Origin: Paludibacteraceae bacterium
GTDB lineage: Bacteria; Bacteroidota; Bacteroidia; Bacteroidales; Paludibacteraceae
Assembly: GCA_017448345.1 (NCBI GenBank)
Contig: JAFSLP010000075.1
Coordinates: 33,265 to 97,264, forward strand
Reading direction: 5' to 3'
DNA: 64,000 nucleotides
Shown here: positions 36,501-45,236 of the stretch, in pieces
Numbering within the stretch: position 1 is the stretch's first letter
How the letters are laid out: every line of letters starts with the position of its first letter
The notes under the pieces: model-generated
What the model saw: the letters and a program-made list of their open reading frames with translations, nothing else
The model's database searches: none
What the model was told of the DNA's origin: nothing
Program-made: the position numbers and the translations under genes

Positions 36501-38305
36501 CCGTCATCCGTATCTACGTCAAGGAGAACGACTATGACCTGTATCTGTCGCTGGAGAACCCTGCACTGAGCGAGGTGGCGAAGATCTACATAGCGCAAGC
36601 CAAAGACCACTGGGAGTGGGTTGAGAAGAGCGAAGCAAAAGTAAGCTCCTGCAACGAGGCGAGCGTCAAGTTGGAACTGTTGGATACCGAGCACTACTAT
36701 TTCATCGGCTGGTATGACGAGAAGGACAAACTCGTTTCCAGTACTTCTATTATGGAAAATATCACGGGTGCGGGCAACCTCAAAGCCAAGGTGGGTATCA
36801 ACCAGTACTATATATCCGTGATGTTCAACCCGGGCTGCATGGACTGCTACGGCATGGACGCCACCGACCATTTCGAGCTCAACGGTGTGAACAAGGGTAA
36901 CAACGACTTCGGCGAGAACCTCGACTACGGCACGCAGGTGACCCTCAAGTTCGTGGGCGAGAAGGGTCCGAACTACCGCTACGTCATCGACTACTGGACG
37001 GACGAGTACGGCAATATTGTTTCCGAGGAGAACGAGTTCACCTTCGCCGTAAGCGAAAACCGCACCTTCCATCCGGTTATCAAGCTGGCTAACTCGTATT
37101 TCGTGACCGCCAAGTCCGCTGACGAGACGCTCGGTTCCGTCACACTCACGCCGGTTGGCGATGCAGTGGCAGGCGAGGGTGCCTACTGGGAGAAATCGCA
37201 GCTCGAACTGCAAGCCATCCCGGCAGGTGACCATATCCGCCTCAAGAGCTGGAACGACAACGCGGGCGAAGAGAGCGCATGGCAATTCCGTACCGTCACC
37301 GTCAACGGCAACTTCGATTATGTAGCCGAGTTCGAGAAAGACTCGTTCAACGTGGTCATCACCGTCAACAACGCTATTGACCCGTCAATGATAGAGTTTA
37401 CCGGCGAGGGACGCTACGGCTGGGGCGATGACGTGACCGTCAGTTGCAAGATTCTCGACGACCACTACTACTTCCAGAGCTGGATGGGACCGAAGGTTTA
37501 CTCGGACGAGCAGACTACGACCTTTGAGAACTTGGGTTCGTACAGCGACATCGAGATCAAGCTCTATATCCAGCCCAAGGAGTATGAGATTACGCTGTCG
37601 GCAGAGCCTGCCGAAGGCGGAACGGTAGAAGGCGGAGGAAAGGCAGTCTATATGCAGCTGCTCCCCATCACCGCCATACCGAACGACGGCTATGAGTTCG
37701 TTGAGTGGAAAGAGACCGGCGACAAAAACGCCGAGACGAAGGTTGAAGTGACTGGTGACGCCGCCTATACCGCAGTCTTCCAACTCAAAGAGTACACGGT
37801 TACCTTCGTGGACAACAACGGCGAGACGATCGAAGCAGTCAAGGTACAGCACGGCAAAGACGCTACGGCTCCCGAGGCACCGGAGGTAACAGGATACCAC
37901 TTCACCGGTTGGGACAAGTCGTGCAAGAACGTGACATCCGACCTTACCGTCCAAGCGCAGTACGAGATTAACACCTATACTGTCAAGTTCCTTAACTGGG
38001 ACGGCACGCAGCTGGAGGCACAGGTCATCAAACATGGTGAGACGCCTGTCTATGGCGGCGAAGAACCGACCAGAGAGGCGGACAAGGACTACACCTATAC
38101 CTTCAAGGGCTGGACACCGGAAATCAGCGCTGCTACAGCGGATGCCGAATACACCGCTGAGTTCACCGCAACCCCGAAGGATGCAACAGGACTCGGAGAT
38201 GTACCAAGTGACCAAGTACAAGGTACCAAGGTGCTCCGTGACGGTGTGCTCTATATCGAGCGCAACGGCAGGACCTACGATGCGCAAGGAAAGCGCGTGA
38301 AATAG
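33590..38305 (+). CDS. BspA-like leucine-rich-repeat surface protein 4 (1571 aa)
   Basis: Signal peptide MKKILSLIAFVLLVAVQTASA. LRR_5-type repeats at about 145-830 (ITEIGSEAFAYNENLTEVDI, LRKIGDRAFEGSKLKTLHL, IEEIGESAFSKA) mixed with longer loops. From about 890 on it is built of bacterial beta-repeats and two InlB-type repeats (VQHGKDATAPEAPEVTGYHF; FLNWDGTQLEAQVIKHGETP). The end is KDATGLGDV, the linker PSDQVQG and the tail TKVLRDGVLYIERNGRTYDA. Its last ~100 bp are nearly identical to those of gene 3, though the rest differs, which points to gene conversion or tail shuffling. Probably the second gene of a two-gene transcript with gene 3, ending at stem-loop copy 3. Confidence 0.87.
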   Translation: MKKILSLIAFVLLVAVQTASAAVVKSYATSKDGRFELRCEYDTETDEFEIFMTSVNWEAYGKDMVIPYSMGAKFEDYDGKGGTKEDDEFTYLLDEYCTLDMVSHKNEIESITINCGGKVPDGFAMSDPNFSHAEPSALKSVKIGSYITEIGSEAFAYNENLTEVDIMSVRTIGERAFAAAYADDMMGGKEWYGNIEELYLNQATEIGVEAFIGQGALTNIIFNENEGYTIHSDAFKDCGIRSLTLSSNVSGYGLTQSPFIGCPLEKVIMRSTDGAEGRMILVAPYLFAGVSGAFDFEYEDDPNSALPEGQYESVLFYDHCFYNSGVKSVKGPEGWKIDVISPATPSVSIGESAFANTFNLKDFDLPDETAGDVDILNEAFRYSGIESVNLAKNNHLRKIGDRAFEGSKLKTLHLIGSHNPINDEARSIELGEEVFGYTNNLKSAVIEADINGGMDNFLPAGTFHHSALEECTLPESLTWIGGGAFAYSNLKSFTGWAALEKIEASAFEDCQKLESVDLSNTKVKFINQRLFANAVKLSELKLAERLDYIREYALEGTALKSLSIDASHLDAYAITGMPELESVAFVHPDYQFVLENTLTNLPKLKNIDWGSYVGNLVKNVIVDCPALDSLVTPAAAEYIDKDAFSGIASQVKALYFNSPSLNAPEKADEAPFSAFSARLYFAPSVMNVNAFIFSGMNVTNSPELRSNLAFDEDAFADATIDSLNWHFPNESVYPFKKADVDKLAFSKMTAIPHDLFAYSTIGTLYLDGIEEIGESAFSKASISNSALDGALVIPGSVKSIGSYAFEGVMCDKLIFEQGTGLTIGNNAFKLGEGEGSFWSIRSYYGKDNIPSADGAFSIEDKIAHFYAGSCDDVEAYKAADGWKDLPVDKWDGLSEYKYSFEVIGDNGTHPIEFYVNDMIYLNGQIASQGAVTCDNKMKLEFWPFCSDITFDHWPDGSTHQAEYTATLSSDTVIRIYVKENDYDLYLSLENPALSEVAKIYIAQAKDHWEWVEKSEAKVSSCNEASVKLELLDTEHYYFIGWYDEKDKLVSSTSIMENITGAGNLKAKVGINQYYISVMFNPGCMDCYGMDATDHFELNGVNKGNNDFGENLDYGTQVTLKFVGEKGPNYRYVIDYWTDEYGNIVSEENEFTFAVSENRTFHPVIKLANSYFVTAKSADETLGSVTLTPVGDAVAGEGAYWEKSQLELQAIPAGDHIRLKSWNDNAGEESAWQFRTVTVNGNFDYVAEFEKDSFNVVITVNNAIDPSMIEFTGEGRYGWGDDVTVSCKILDDHYYFQSWMGPKVYSDEQTTTFENLGSYSDIEIKLYIQPKEYEITLSAEPAEGGTVEGGGKAVYMQLLPITAIPNDGYEFVEWKETGDKNAETKVEVTGDAAYTAVFQLKEYTVTFVDNNGETIEAVKVQHGKDATAPEAPEVTGYHFTGWDKSCKNVTSDLTVQAQYEINTYTVKFLNWDGTQLEAQVIKHGETPVYGGEEPTREADKDYTYTFKGWTPEISAATADAEYTAEFTATPKDATGLGDVPSDQVQGTKVLRDGVLYIERNGRTYDAQGKRVK
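38201..38230. repeat. ACCAAGT heptamers before the tail of BspA-like protein 4
   Basis: Same words as at 33443-33474; encodes VPSDQVQGTK. Confidence 0.8.
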
Positions 38306-38310
38306 ACACA

Positions 38311-38340
38311 GGTAGTACGGCATTGGCTTGCCGTACTATC
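38311..38340. repeat. Recurring intergenic stem-loop, copy 3
   Basis: GGTAGTACGGCA / TGCCGTACTATC, loop TTGGCT, six bases after the stop codon of BspA-like gene 4. Confidence 0.9.
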
Positions 38341-38344
38341 ACAA

Positions 38345-38423
38345 AAAATCCGAGTTTCTCCGATAAATTCGGATAATCTCGGATAAACTCGGATAAACTC
38401 CGATAATCTCGGATAAAATCCGA
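38345..38423. repeat. CGGATAAACTC-type repeat tract
   Basis: About seven 11-nt units (CTCGGATAAA, CTCCGATAAT, TTCGGATAAT) between stem-loop copy 3 and the next start codon. Confidence 0.85.
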
Positions 38424-38439
38424 AAAACAGACCACACAT

Positions 38440-38844
38440 ATGAAACGAATACTGCTATTGTTTATGACATTATTATCTATTGCAGGCGCGGACGCGTGCA
38501 AACACAAGACGTACAAGATTGACTTCTCGGGGCAGGAATATGCTTATGCGGAGTCAAAAGTCGAAAGTCAAAAGTCGAAAGCCGAAAGCAAAGACCCTTG
38601 GCTGAGTGAGCAGGGACTGATGCCTGCCCGTGCGGAACACAAGGCGGGCGAGGAAGTGGTGCTGTATTTCCCGATGGTAGCCACCGACACCGACTACCGC
38701 TTTATCCTTGATGGCACGGAGATACGCCCGGAATACGACTCCCGCAAAGGCTTCATCATCCGTTTCACCATGCCCGAACATGATGTGACGCTGCGGTACC
38801 TCCAGCGCAACTCCATGAACGAAATACCCGAGCCGTGGAGATAA
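38440..38844 (+). CDS. Small exported protein of unknown function (134 aa)
   Basis: Signal peptide MKRILLLFMTLLSIAGADA, possibly a lipoprotein (GADAC, Cys 20). A central part (AESKVESQKSKAES) is encoded by the AAAGTCG heptamer repeat. The C-terminal ~70 residues form a beta-rich module (EVVLYFPMVATDTDYRFILD ... IRFTMPEHDVTLRY) that looks like one unit of the bacterial beta-repeat found in its large neighbours. It lies between BspA-like genes 4 and 5 and could be a remnant or an accessory protein of them. No family recognised. Confidence 0.65.
   Translation: MKRILLLFMTLLSIAGADACKHKTYKIDFSGQEYAYAESKVESQKSKAESKDPWLSEQGLMPARAEHKAGEEVVLYFPMVATDTDYRFILDGTEIRPEYDSRKGFIIRFTMPEHDVTLRYLQRNSMNEIPEPWR
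38552..38588. repeat. AAAGTCG heptamers inside the 134-aa gene
   Basis: Five units (GTCAAAA, GTCGAAA, GTCAAAA, GTCGAAA, GCCGAAA) encode the middle of the protein. Confidence 0.85.
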
Positions 38845-38882
38845 TGTTTCTCCACCCCACAATGACCGTGAAATGACTTCCT

Positions 38883-38918
38883 GATACCCTCCTCCTGAAA
38901 TACTATTCCGATACCATT
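38883..38918. repeat. 36-bp dispersed repeat, copy B (inverted)
   Basis: Exact reverse complement of 685-720, 71 bp before the start codon of BspA-like gene 5. The rest of 38845-38989 shows no other element. Confidence 0.8.
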
Positions 38919-38989
38919 GCTTTATCACTAAACAGGGTGCTAGGCGAATTGGTCAGAAAACTGAATACTAACTCAATATATTAACCGGT

Positions 38990-41900
38990 ATGAAAAAAAT
39001 GTTTACACTTTTGGTTGGGCTGATAGCGGCTGCAACCATGCACATGGCTACAGCTCAGGAAAAGGCTGTGCCGGCGGAACTGACGAACTATGCAAAGTTC
39101 GAAAAACGGCTCAGTAAGACCACCATTGACAACGTGACCTATCTCTATCCGCGTGGGTATCACCTGATGTGGGATATGATTGAAGATCAGTACGGGGTCA
39201 GTGCGGGGGGGCATTATCCCCAAGCCGAAGACGGTCAGACCGTGATTTATTTTACGGACAAAGACGGCGTGCTCCGCGTAACACCACTCCGATGCTATGT
39301 ATATGATGTAGAGGAGGTCGAGAAAGTCACCATTCCGGCTACGGTGGGAATATATATCAAGAAAGATGACAACTCCATCCCCAAACACGGATTTGTAGCT
39401 GATTTTGCGGTTTCCGGTCCGATTGAGTTAGATTCAAGATATTATGGAGACAATCGTATTCTCGGGGAGAGCTTGAATACAAAATTAATTAAAGAACTGA
39501 CGGTGGATGTAAGCCGTTGGCCTTCGCTGCATAAGGAAGCGTTCCATGATTTAGGTGGTGTCAAGAAACTGACCCTCATAGAGAACCAACGCAGCGAGCT
39601 TATGCCCGGGTATGTGCTTGATACCATAAATAGAGATATAGTTAAAGGCGATAGTTTGGAGCAAGTGACGATTGTGGCGTACAATGTGGATATTATAAAG
39701 CAATTTGCGTTTGATAAGATAAGAAAGACGCTCAAGTCTCTCTCTATCGAAACGTCCAAGCATTTTGCCATGGCAGATGCTCTATTAAAAAGTGCCCCTG
39801 CTTTGGAGAGCGTGAAGCTCCAGCTGACCGGCGAGAAGCCCGCCGAGCGGTTCAATATCAGCGATAAGGCGTTCGCCGAATGTCTGAAACTGAAAGAAAT
39901 CCGGCTCGCCGGTGTGGATACGATAGGCGAAGCCGCATTCATGAATTGTACGGCACTGGACAACTTGCAGCTCTATGGTGTGGGACTCGTTCCTACCCTG
40001 CGCGTGATCGGTCCTCATGCCTTCGACGGAGCGAAATTGGGGAATAGCCTGTTTTTCGGCGACAAGACAGCGTACGAGAACCTTGAGAAGATAGACACCC
40101 ACGCTTTTGCGAACACCAACATCGAGTCGGTGACCTTCAGTGGCTACAAACGCCGGATAGACGTCAACAACGAGATTTTCTATAACTGCAAGAAACTCAA
40201 GACGCTGATATTCACCATGTCTTCTCTGGAGCACTATCTGGCGGCGGAAGGAGCCACGACCTATATAGCCCAAAACTGTCCTGCTCTGACCTCCATCTCC
40301 GCCTACAGCGCGGAGCAGGGCTTCTACCTCGGCGGCAAGGTCTTCAGCGAGCAAGCCTATCCGTGGTACAACCTGCGCGAGCAGATCACCTCGTTCACAT
40401 GGAGAGGTCCGTACTCCGGCTGGATACCGAACTATCTGTTCAAAGGCATGAGCGCTCTCCAGACCTTGGATATTGTGTCTCCGTTAGGCTGGGAGCTCCG
40501 CTGCGGCGTGGAGTCGTTCGCAGGCTCCCATCTGACACAGCTGCCCTATCGAGTACGCCAAGCGGCGGAGAAGGCATTCTACCAGTCCAAGCTGCAGCAG
40601 GTGGAGATAGCGCCGGGTACCACGGAGGATCCTACCGTCATTGAGAACCTGTCTTTCTCCGAGACCGCGCTGAAATCCGTCTCCTTCCCCGATGGCGTGT
40701 ACACAATCTACGAATCCGCCTTCAGGAACAACAGCCAGCTCACGACCTTTGATATGAGCAAGGTCAAGCAGCAGTTCACCGGCGTGTCGCGCCAGTACGT
40801 AGCTGACGGCACGGAGTTCAAAGCCGCAGACAATGCTTATACCTCTTATCCCAACACCATTCCCGCCCATTTATGCCGGGGATGCCGGTTGCTGACGCTC
40901 TCGCTGCCAAAGGCAACCACAAATATTATGACAGCCGCTTTTGCTGGCAATAGTTTGTCCTATATCTTCATTCCCGACGAGGTGACGGAGGTAGGTCTGA
41001 GTGCTTTTGCTCCGGCAGAGGTAACGGCGAAGCGCACCGTGCGGGTTGGCAAGAAAGTCACCAAGCTGGACGAGTACGCCTTCGGTTATTCCGGCAATAA
41101 GAGCAAAGCCGAGACCCAGCGGCTTATCTGGCTGAACGACCAGTGGAACAACGGAAGTATCGTCAAGATTTTCCCGAAGATAGAGGCATTGGAGCTGACG
41201 GACGGCGGCGTGTATTGCGAGACCATACCCGACTTTCTCTGCGACGGCTGCGCGTCCATCACCTCTGTCACGTTTGCGGACGACACCAAGCGGATTGGCG
41301 AATTCGCCTTTGCGGGACTGAAGAACCTGAAGTCCGTCAAGATACCGTTCTTCTGCGAGGAGATTGGCAGATCGGCGTTCTTGGATGCGTCTTCCTTGAG
41401 CCAGATTATCATTTCTGAGCAATGCCGTCTGAAGAAGATCGGTAGCTGGGCATTTGGCTCCGCGTCCTTCACCGGGCCGTTCGTGCTGCCGGAGAACTTG
41501 GAGATTGTGGACTTTCTGGCACTTCCGATGAAACTTACCTCGGTGGAGTACTACGCCAAGAACCTGAAATCGAGCCGGCCGTTCATTGCTACCCTGAACC
41601 TGAAGGAGGTGAACATCCGCGAGGGGGTGGAGAGCCTGCCCGATTCGCTGTTAACGAACACGTATGTTACGCAGATGACTATTCCTTCTACCGTAAAGCG
41701 CCTCGGCAGGCAGATGTTAGCCGGTGTACAAACGCTCGACGGCAACACCTTCCGCATCTATTACAACGCCAAGAACGCCACCTTCGAGCCGTACGAGAAG
41801 TTTGGTAAAAACAGACCATCGGAAGATCACACCAAAGCACATTACTTCAGCCCGTGGGGTGTGGACCATGTCAACAAGGTGGTGAACAATCTGGCGTACT

Positions 41901-44900
41901 ACGAGGACTTCAGCGGCTACAGCGAGAAGATATTGGAGACCAAGTTCGACCTCGTCATCGGCTCCATCGTAGAGAGCCTGCCCGATTTCTTCTTCGCCGG
42001 ACTGAAGATGCACCGCCGCAACTATACCCTGCCCGAACACGTCAAGAAAGCCGGCAAGTTCGCTTTCTATAACACCGACATCCAAAGTTTGACCGCCGAG
42101 GGCTTGGAGACAGCAGACGAACATGCGTTCTATTTCTCCGACTCGCTCCGCCGCGCTACGCTGCCGAACCTCAAAGCGGTGGCGCCGTACGCGTTCAGAC
42201 ATTGTAGAAACCTCACATCCGCAGATATACGTTCCGCTCAGGAAATAAGTGAAGAAGCTTTCTCCAATTGTCAAAAACTGGCGGGTGTCCGGATCGGCGA
42301 GAGTCTGGTTACTATCGGGAAATGGGCATTCCATAACTGCTACACTCTCTCGGACGGTCTGGTTCCGCGCTATGCACAGGTCATCGGCGATTCGGCGTTC
42401 TTCGAAACCGAAATCAGGGATGTAACCATGCAGAACGTACGCAAAATGGGTACCGGCGTCTTCGCCAAAGCCAGTCTTCAAAAGATACATCTGGATTTCC
42501 TCACAGCCGTTCCCGAGACGAACGAACACACCTTCGACGGTATTACCCCCGGCAATGTAACTGTGACTGCCAACTGCGATCTGATACCTCTCTTGGAAGC
42601 GGACGACAACTGGAAGGACTTTGATATACAGGGTTACGGCTCCCGTTACCTGAGTATTGTTCCGGCTCCTGACCCCAAGGAAGGAAGCGTCAGTGTCTCC
42701 GTCCCCGGATGCGACAACGTAGTGAGGGTGGAAGCCCAGCCTGCGAAGTTCTACACCTTCAAGCAATGGTCGGACGGCTCAACTGAGAACCCGCGCGAGA
42801 TAACGCTGACGGAAGACATGAGTCTGGGCGTTGAGTTCGAGAAGACCGGCGATTATGTCAAGAAATACTTCCGCTTCGGCTTCAGCACGCCCGATGGCGC
42901 TACATTCTCCAAAGACCCGTCGGGCTGGTATGTCATCGACTATGAAGTGGCATACGAGTACCCAATCTATGATATCAACGTCTTCGCCAACGAGCATTTC
43001 CGCATTGATTTCAATGAATCACTCATGCCGCGCGACACGAAGGGTAATATCCTCCCGGATGCACCCACCCTGATGTGTACCTCCGACGGAGGACCGGAGA
43101 ACTGCACCTCGGCTACCCTCGCGTTCGACTATGCGGACAAAGAGTCTATCCTGAACGCCCAGACGGACACCATCGTCATCACCATCCCGCTCATCGGCGA
43201 GAATGTACGGCTGAGTGACGTACTGCAAAGCAGCGACACGGATATGGGCGGGCTGTACTACTATGACAAGGAGGACTATAACTACAAGATGCATGGCATA
43301 GCAGAAGGTGACATGGTACCCTACGGCAGCGAGGTGACGGTTTATGCACACCCGAACACCGGACATAACTTCATCGGCTGGGATGACGACGTCACCGACG
43401 AAATACGCACCTTTACCATCGGCGAGGAGATCCATAAAGCCATCTTCGAACCCAAAGAGTTCCTCGTTACCTTCTCGGTCAGCGAACCGGAGTATGCTAC
43501 GCTATTGGCATGGGGAGAAGAATATAAATACTTTGAGCAGACCTATTCTTACGGAGAAGCAATTGATTTGCTACCCGACGAATATATTCAGGTACTTGAA
43601 GCAGCCGGTACTTTCGACCACTGGGAGGTCAACGGCAAGGTAGCAGAGATTGAACTCATTGAAGACGACTGGATTGGTTTTATTCCTTATCTGAAAGACC
43701 CGATAACGGAGGATCTCAACATCGTTGCCGTCATCAAGCTCAACGAGTTTGACGTACAACTGCTCTCCTCCGATGAAGCGATGGGAACGGTAGCAGTAGA
43801 GGGCGAGTACTCGCACTACGGCGACCAAGCCACCCTCACCGCTACGCCCGCTTCCGAGCACTACGAGTTCACAGGCTGGTCGGACGGTCTCATCGACAAC
43901 CCACGTGAGATAACCATCACTTCAGACACGACTATCAAGGCGCTCTTTGAGCCTGTGAAATATAATGTCAGCCTGACTATCCTGCCGGAAGGAGCAGCGG
44001 TGGCAGAGGGCGCAGGCGAATACGCATACGGCACGGACTACACGCTCACGCTGGACCTGAAAGAGGGCTACGAACTCAAAGAGTGGCGTGACGGCATCGC
44101 CCTCGACGAGAAGGGGCTCACCCTTACCGGCACCGTCTATGGCGATGTGCATATCGAGGCGGAGCTGCAGCTCAAGAAATATACTGTCACCACCTCGGTG
44201 GACGACAAGGCGGACGGTTCCGTCACCGGCGGCGGCACCTACGACTACGGTACGGAGGTGAAGCTCGTTGCCGAACCGGCAGCAAACATGGTCTTCGCCG
44301 GATGGGAGGATGACCCCTCGGCACCGGCAGAGCGCATCGTCACCGTCACCGGCAATGCCTCCTACAAGGCTCTCTTCGAGCGCGGTACGGTCAACATCAC
44401 CGTGCTCTCGTCGAACATCAACCTCGGCTCGGTAGTAACCAACATCGGGACAACGGACGTAGCTATCGGCACGCAGATTTCGCTTATCGCGCTGCCCAAG
44501 ACCGGCATCCGCTTCACGATGTGGTCCGACGGCAATACCGACAACCCGCGCACCGTCACCGCCACGGAAGACGCAACGCTGATTGCACTCTTCGCACCCG
44601 AAGTGTTCACCGTCACGGTCGGTGACTACGACAAGACGATGGGTTCCGTTGCTATCGACGGAGAGGAGTATGAGTACCTCGACTACGCGCACCTCGTCGC
44701 TACGCCGAACGAAGGATACGAGTTCAAGGGATGGGACAACGGCGAGACGGAAGATGACATCTACGTCCTCGTCGAGTCGGACATCACCGTGACACCGATC
44801 TTCGCGAAGAAAGACGCTACGGGAATAGACAATGTACAAAGGGACAATGTACAATGTACAAAGGTGCTCCGCGACGGCGTCATCTATATCATATACAAGG

Positions 44901-44938
44901 GGACAATGTACAATGTACAAGGTCAGCGTGTGAAATAG
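38990..44938 (+). CDS. BspA-like leucine-rich-repeat surface protein 5 (1982 aa)
   Basis: The largest of the island. Signal peptide MKKMFTLLVGLIAAATMHMATA. LRR_5-type repeats at about 285-1185 (VDTIGEAAFMNCTALDNLQL, LKKIGSWAFGSASFTGPFVL, LVTIGKWAFHNC). The C-terminal ~750 residues are beta-repeats (EGSVSVSVPGCDNVVRVEAQ, MGTVAVEGEYSHYGDQATLT, DGSVTGGGTYDYGTEVKLVA) ending in -GWSDG- or -GWEDD- motifs. A block (YGTDYTLTLDL ... WRDGIALDEK) is shared with protein 2. The tail is KDATGIDNV, linker QRDNVQC and TKVLRDGVIYIIYKGTMYNV. The 3' end, including part of the conserved tail, is encoded by ACAATGT/TACAAAG-type heptamers. A copy of the 36-bp repeat lies upstream. Adhesin role inferred. Confidence 0.87.
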   Translation: MKKMFTLLVGLIAAATMHMATAQEKAVPAELTNYAKFEKRLSKTTIDNVTYLYPRGYHLMWDMIEDQYGVSAGGHYPQAEDGQTVIYFTDKDGVLRVTPLRCYVYDVEEVEKVTIPATVGIYIKKDDNSIPKHGFVADFAVSGPIELDSRYYGDNRILGESLNTKLIKELTVDVSRWPSLHKEAFHDLGGVKKLTLIENQRSELMPGYVLDTINRDIVKGDSLEQVTIVAYNVDIIKQFAFDKIRKTLKSLSIETSKHFAMADALLKSAPALESVKLQLTGEKPAERFNISDKAFAECLKLKEIRLAGVDTIGEAAFMNCTALDNLQLYGVGLVPTLRVIGPHAFDGAKLGNSLFFGDKTAYENLEKIDTHAFANTNIESVTFSGYKRRIDVNNEIFYNCKKLKTLIFTMSSLEHYLAAEGATTYIAQNCPALTSISAYSAEQGFYLGGKVFSEQAYPWYNLREQITSFTWRGPYSGWIPNYLFKGMSALQTLDIVSPLGWELRCGVESFAGSHLTQLPYRVRQAAEKAFYQSKLQQVEIAPGTTEDPTVIENLSFSETALKSVSFPDGVYTIYESAFRNNSQLTTFDMSKVKQQFTGVSRQYVADGTEFKAADNAYTSYPNTIPAHLCRGCRLLTLSLPKATTNIMTAAFAGNSLSYIFIPDEVTEVGLSAFAPAEVTAKRTVRVGKKVTKLDEYAFGYSGNKSKAETQRLIWLNDQWNNGSIVKIFPKIEALELTDGGVYCETIPDFLCDGCASITSVTFADDTKRIGEFAFAGLKNLKSVKIPFFCEEIGRSAFLDASSLSQIIISEQCRLKKIGSWAFGSASFTGPFVLPENLEIVDFLALPMKLTSVEYYAKNLKSSRPFIATLNLKEVNIREGVESLPDSLLTNTYVTQMTIPSTVKRLGRQMLAGVQTLDGNTFRIYYNAKNATFEPYEKFGKNRPSEDHTKAHYFSPWGVDHVNKVVNNLAYYEDFSGYSEKILETKFDLVIGSIVESLPDFFFAGLKMHRRNYTLPEHVKKAGKFAFYNTDIQSLTAEGLETADEHAFYFSDSLRRATLPNLKAVAPYAFRHCRNLTSADIRSAQEISEEAFSNCQKLAGVRIGESLVTIGKWAFHNCYTLSDGLVPRYAQVIGDSAFFETEIRDVTMQNVRKMGTGVFAKASLQKIHLDFLTAVPETNEHTFDGITPGNVTVTANCDLIPLLEADDNWKDFDIQGYGSRYLSIVPAPDPKEGSVSVSVPGCDNVVRVEAQPAKFYTFKQWSDGSTENPREITLTEDMSLGVEFEKTGDYVKKYFRFGFSTPDGATFSKDPSGWYVIDYEVAYEYPIYDINVFANEHFRIDFNESLMPRDTKGNILPDAPTLMCTSDGGPENCTSATLAFDYADKESILNAQTDTIVITIPLIGENVRLSDVLQSSDTDMGGLYYYDKEDYNYKMHGIAEGDMVPYGSEVTVYAHPNTGHNFIGWDDDVTDEIRTFTIGEEIHKAIFEPKEFLVTFSVSEPEYATLLAWGEEYKYFEQTYSYGEAIDLLPDEYIQVLEAAGTFDHWEVNGKVAEIELIEDDWIGFIPYLKDPITEDLNIVAVIKLNEFDVQLLSSDEAMGTVAVEGEYSHYGDQATLTATPASEHYEFTGWSDGLIDNPREITITSDTTIKALFEPVKYNVSLTILPEGAAVAEGAGEYAYGTDYTLTLDLKEGYELKEWRDGIALDEKGLTLTGTVYGDVHIEAELQLKKYTVTTSVDDKADGSVTGGGTYDYGTEVKLVAEPAANMVFAGWEDDPSAPAERIVTVTGNASYKALFERGTVNITVLSSNINLGSVVTNIGTTDVAIGTQISLIALPKTGIRFTMWSDGNTDNPRTVTATEDATLIALFAPEVFTVTVGDYDKTMGSVAIDGEEYEYLDYAHLVATPNEGYEFKGWDNGETEDDIYVLVESDITVTPIFAKKDATGIDNVQRDNVQCTKVLRDGVIYIIYKGTMYNVQGQRVK
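44828..44924. repeat. ACAATGT/TACAAAG heptamers in the tail of BspA-like protein 5
   Basis: Two blocks (44828-44863 and 44892-44924) flank the LRDGVIYII codons. They encode NVQRDNVQCTK and GTMYNVQGQ, so the repeat contributes to the conserved tail itself. Confidence 0.8.
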
Positions 44939-44943
44939 ACACA

Positions 44944-44973
44944 GGTAGTACGGCATTGGCTTGCCGTACTATC
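44944..44973. repeat. Recurring intergenic stem-loop, copy 4
   Basis: GGTAGTACGGCA / TGCCGTACTATC, loop TTGGCT, same position relative to the stop codon as copy 3. Confidence 0.9.
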
Positions 44974-44994
44974 ACACACTAAAGAAAAAAACGA

Positions 44995-45105
44995 GATAAT
45001 CCGACTCAATCGGATAAATTCGGATTTAATCGGATAAAACTCCGATAAACCCCGATAAACTCCGATAAACTCCGATAAAATCGGATAAATTCCGATAAAT
45101 TCAGA
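44995..45105. repeat. CTCCGATAAA-type repeat tract
   Basis: Ten or so 10- to 11-nt units (ACTCCGATAA, CCCCGATAA, ATTCGGATTT). The following 45106-45236 shows nothing recognisable. Confidence 0.85.
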
Positions 45106-45236
45106 GAGGCTACAGCGAGGGTACGGTGACGTACGTAGTGCGAACGAGATGTGTTCCCGGCGGGATGGAGGCGGGTTGGAGCCAATTTCGAAGATAACAA
45201 AAAATGCATAAATAACCCTTTAAATTACCAGCAACA

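Noticed and set aside
685-38918. Terminal inverted repeats of a 38-kb mobile element
   Set aside because: The interval holds core genes such as the pot operon and no transposase or integrase was found.
45106-45236. Possible tRNA or small RNA in a GC-rich patch
   Set aside because: No cloverleaf, T-loop motif or terminator could be formed by eye.
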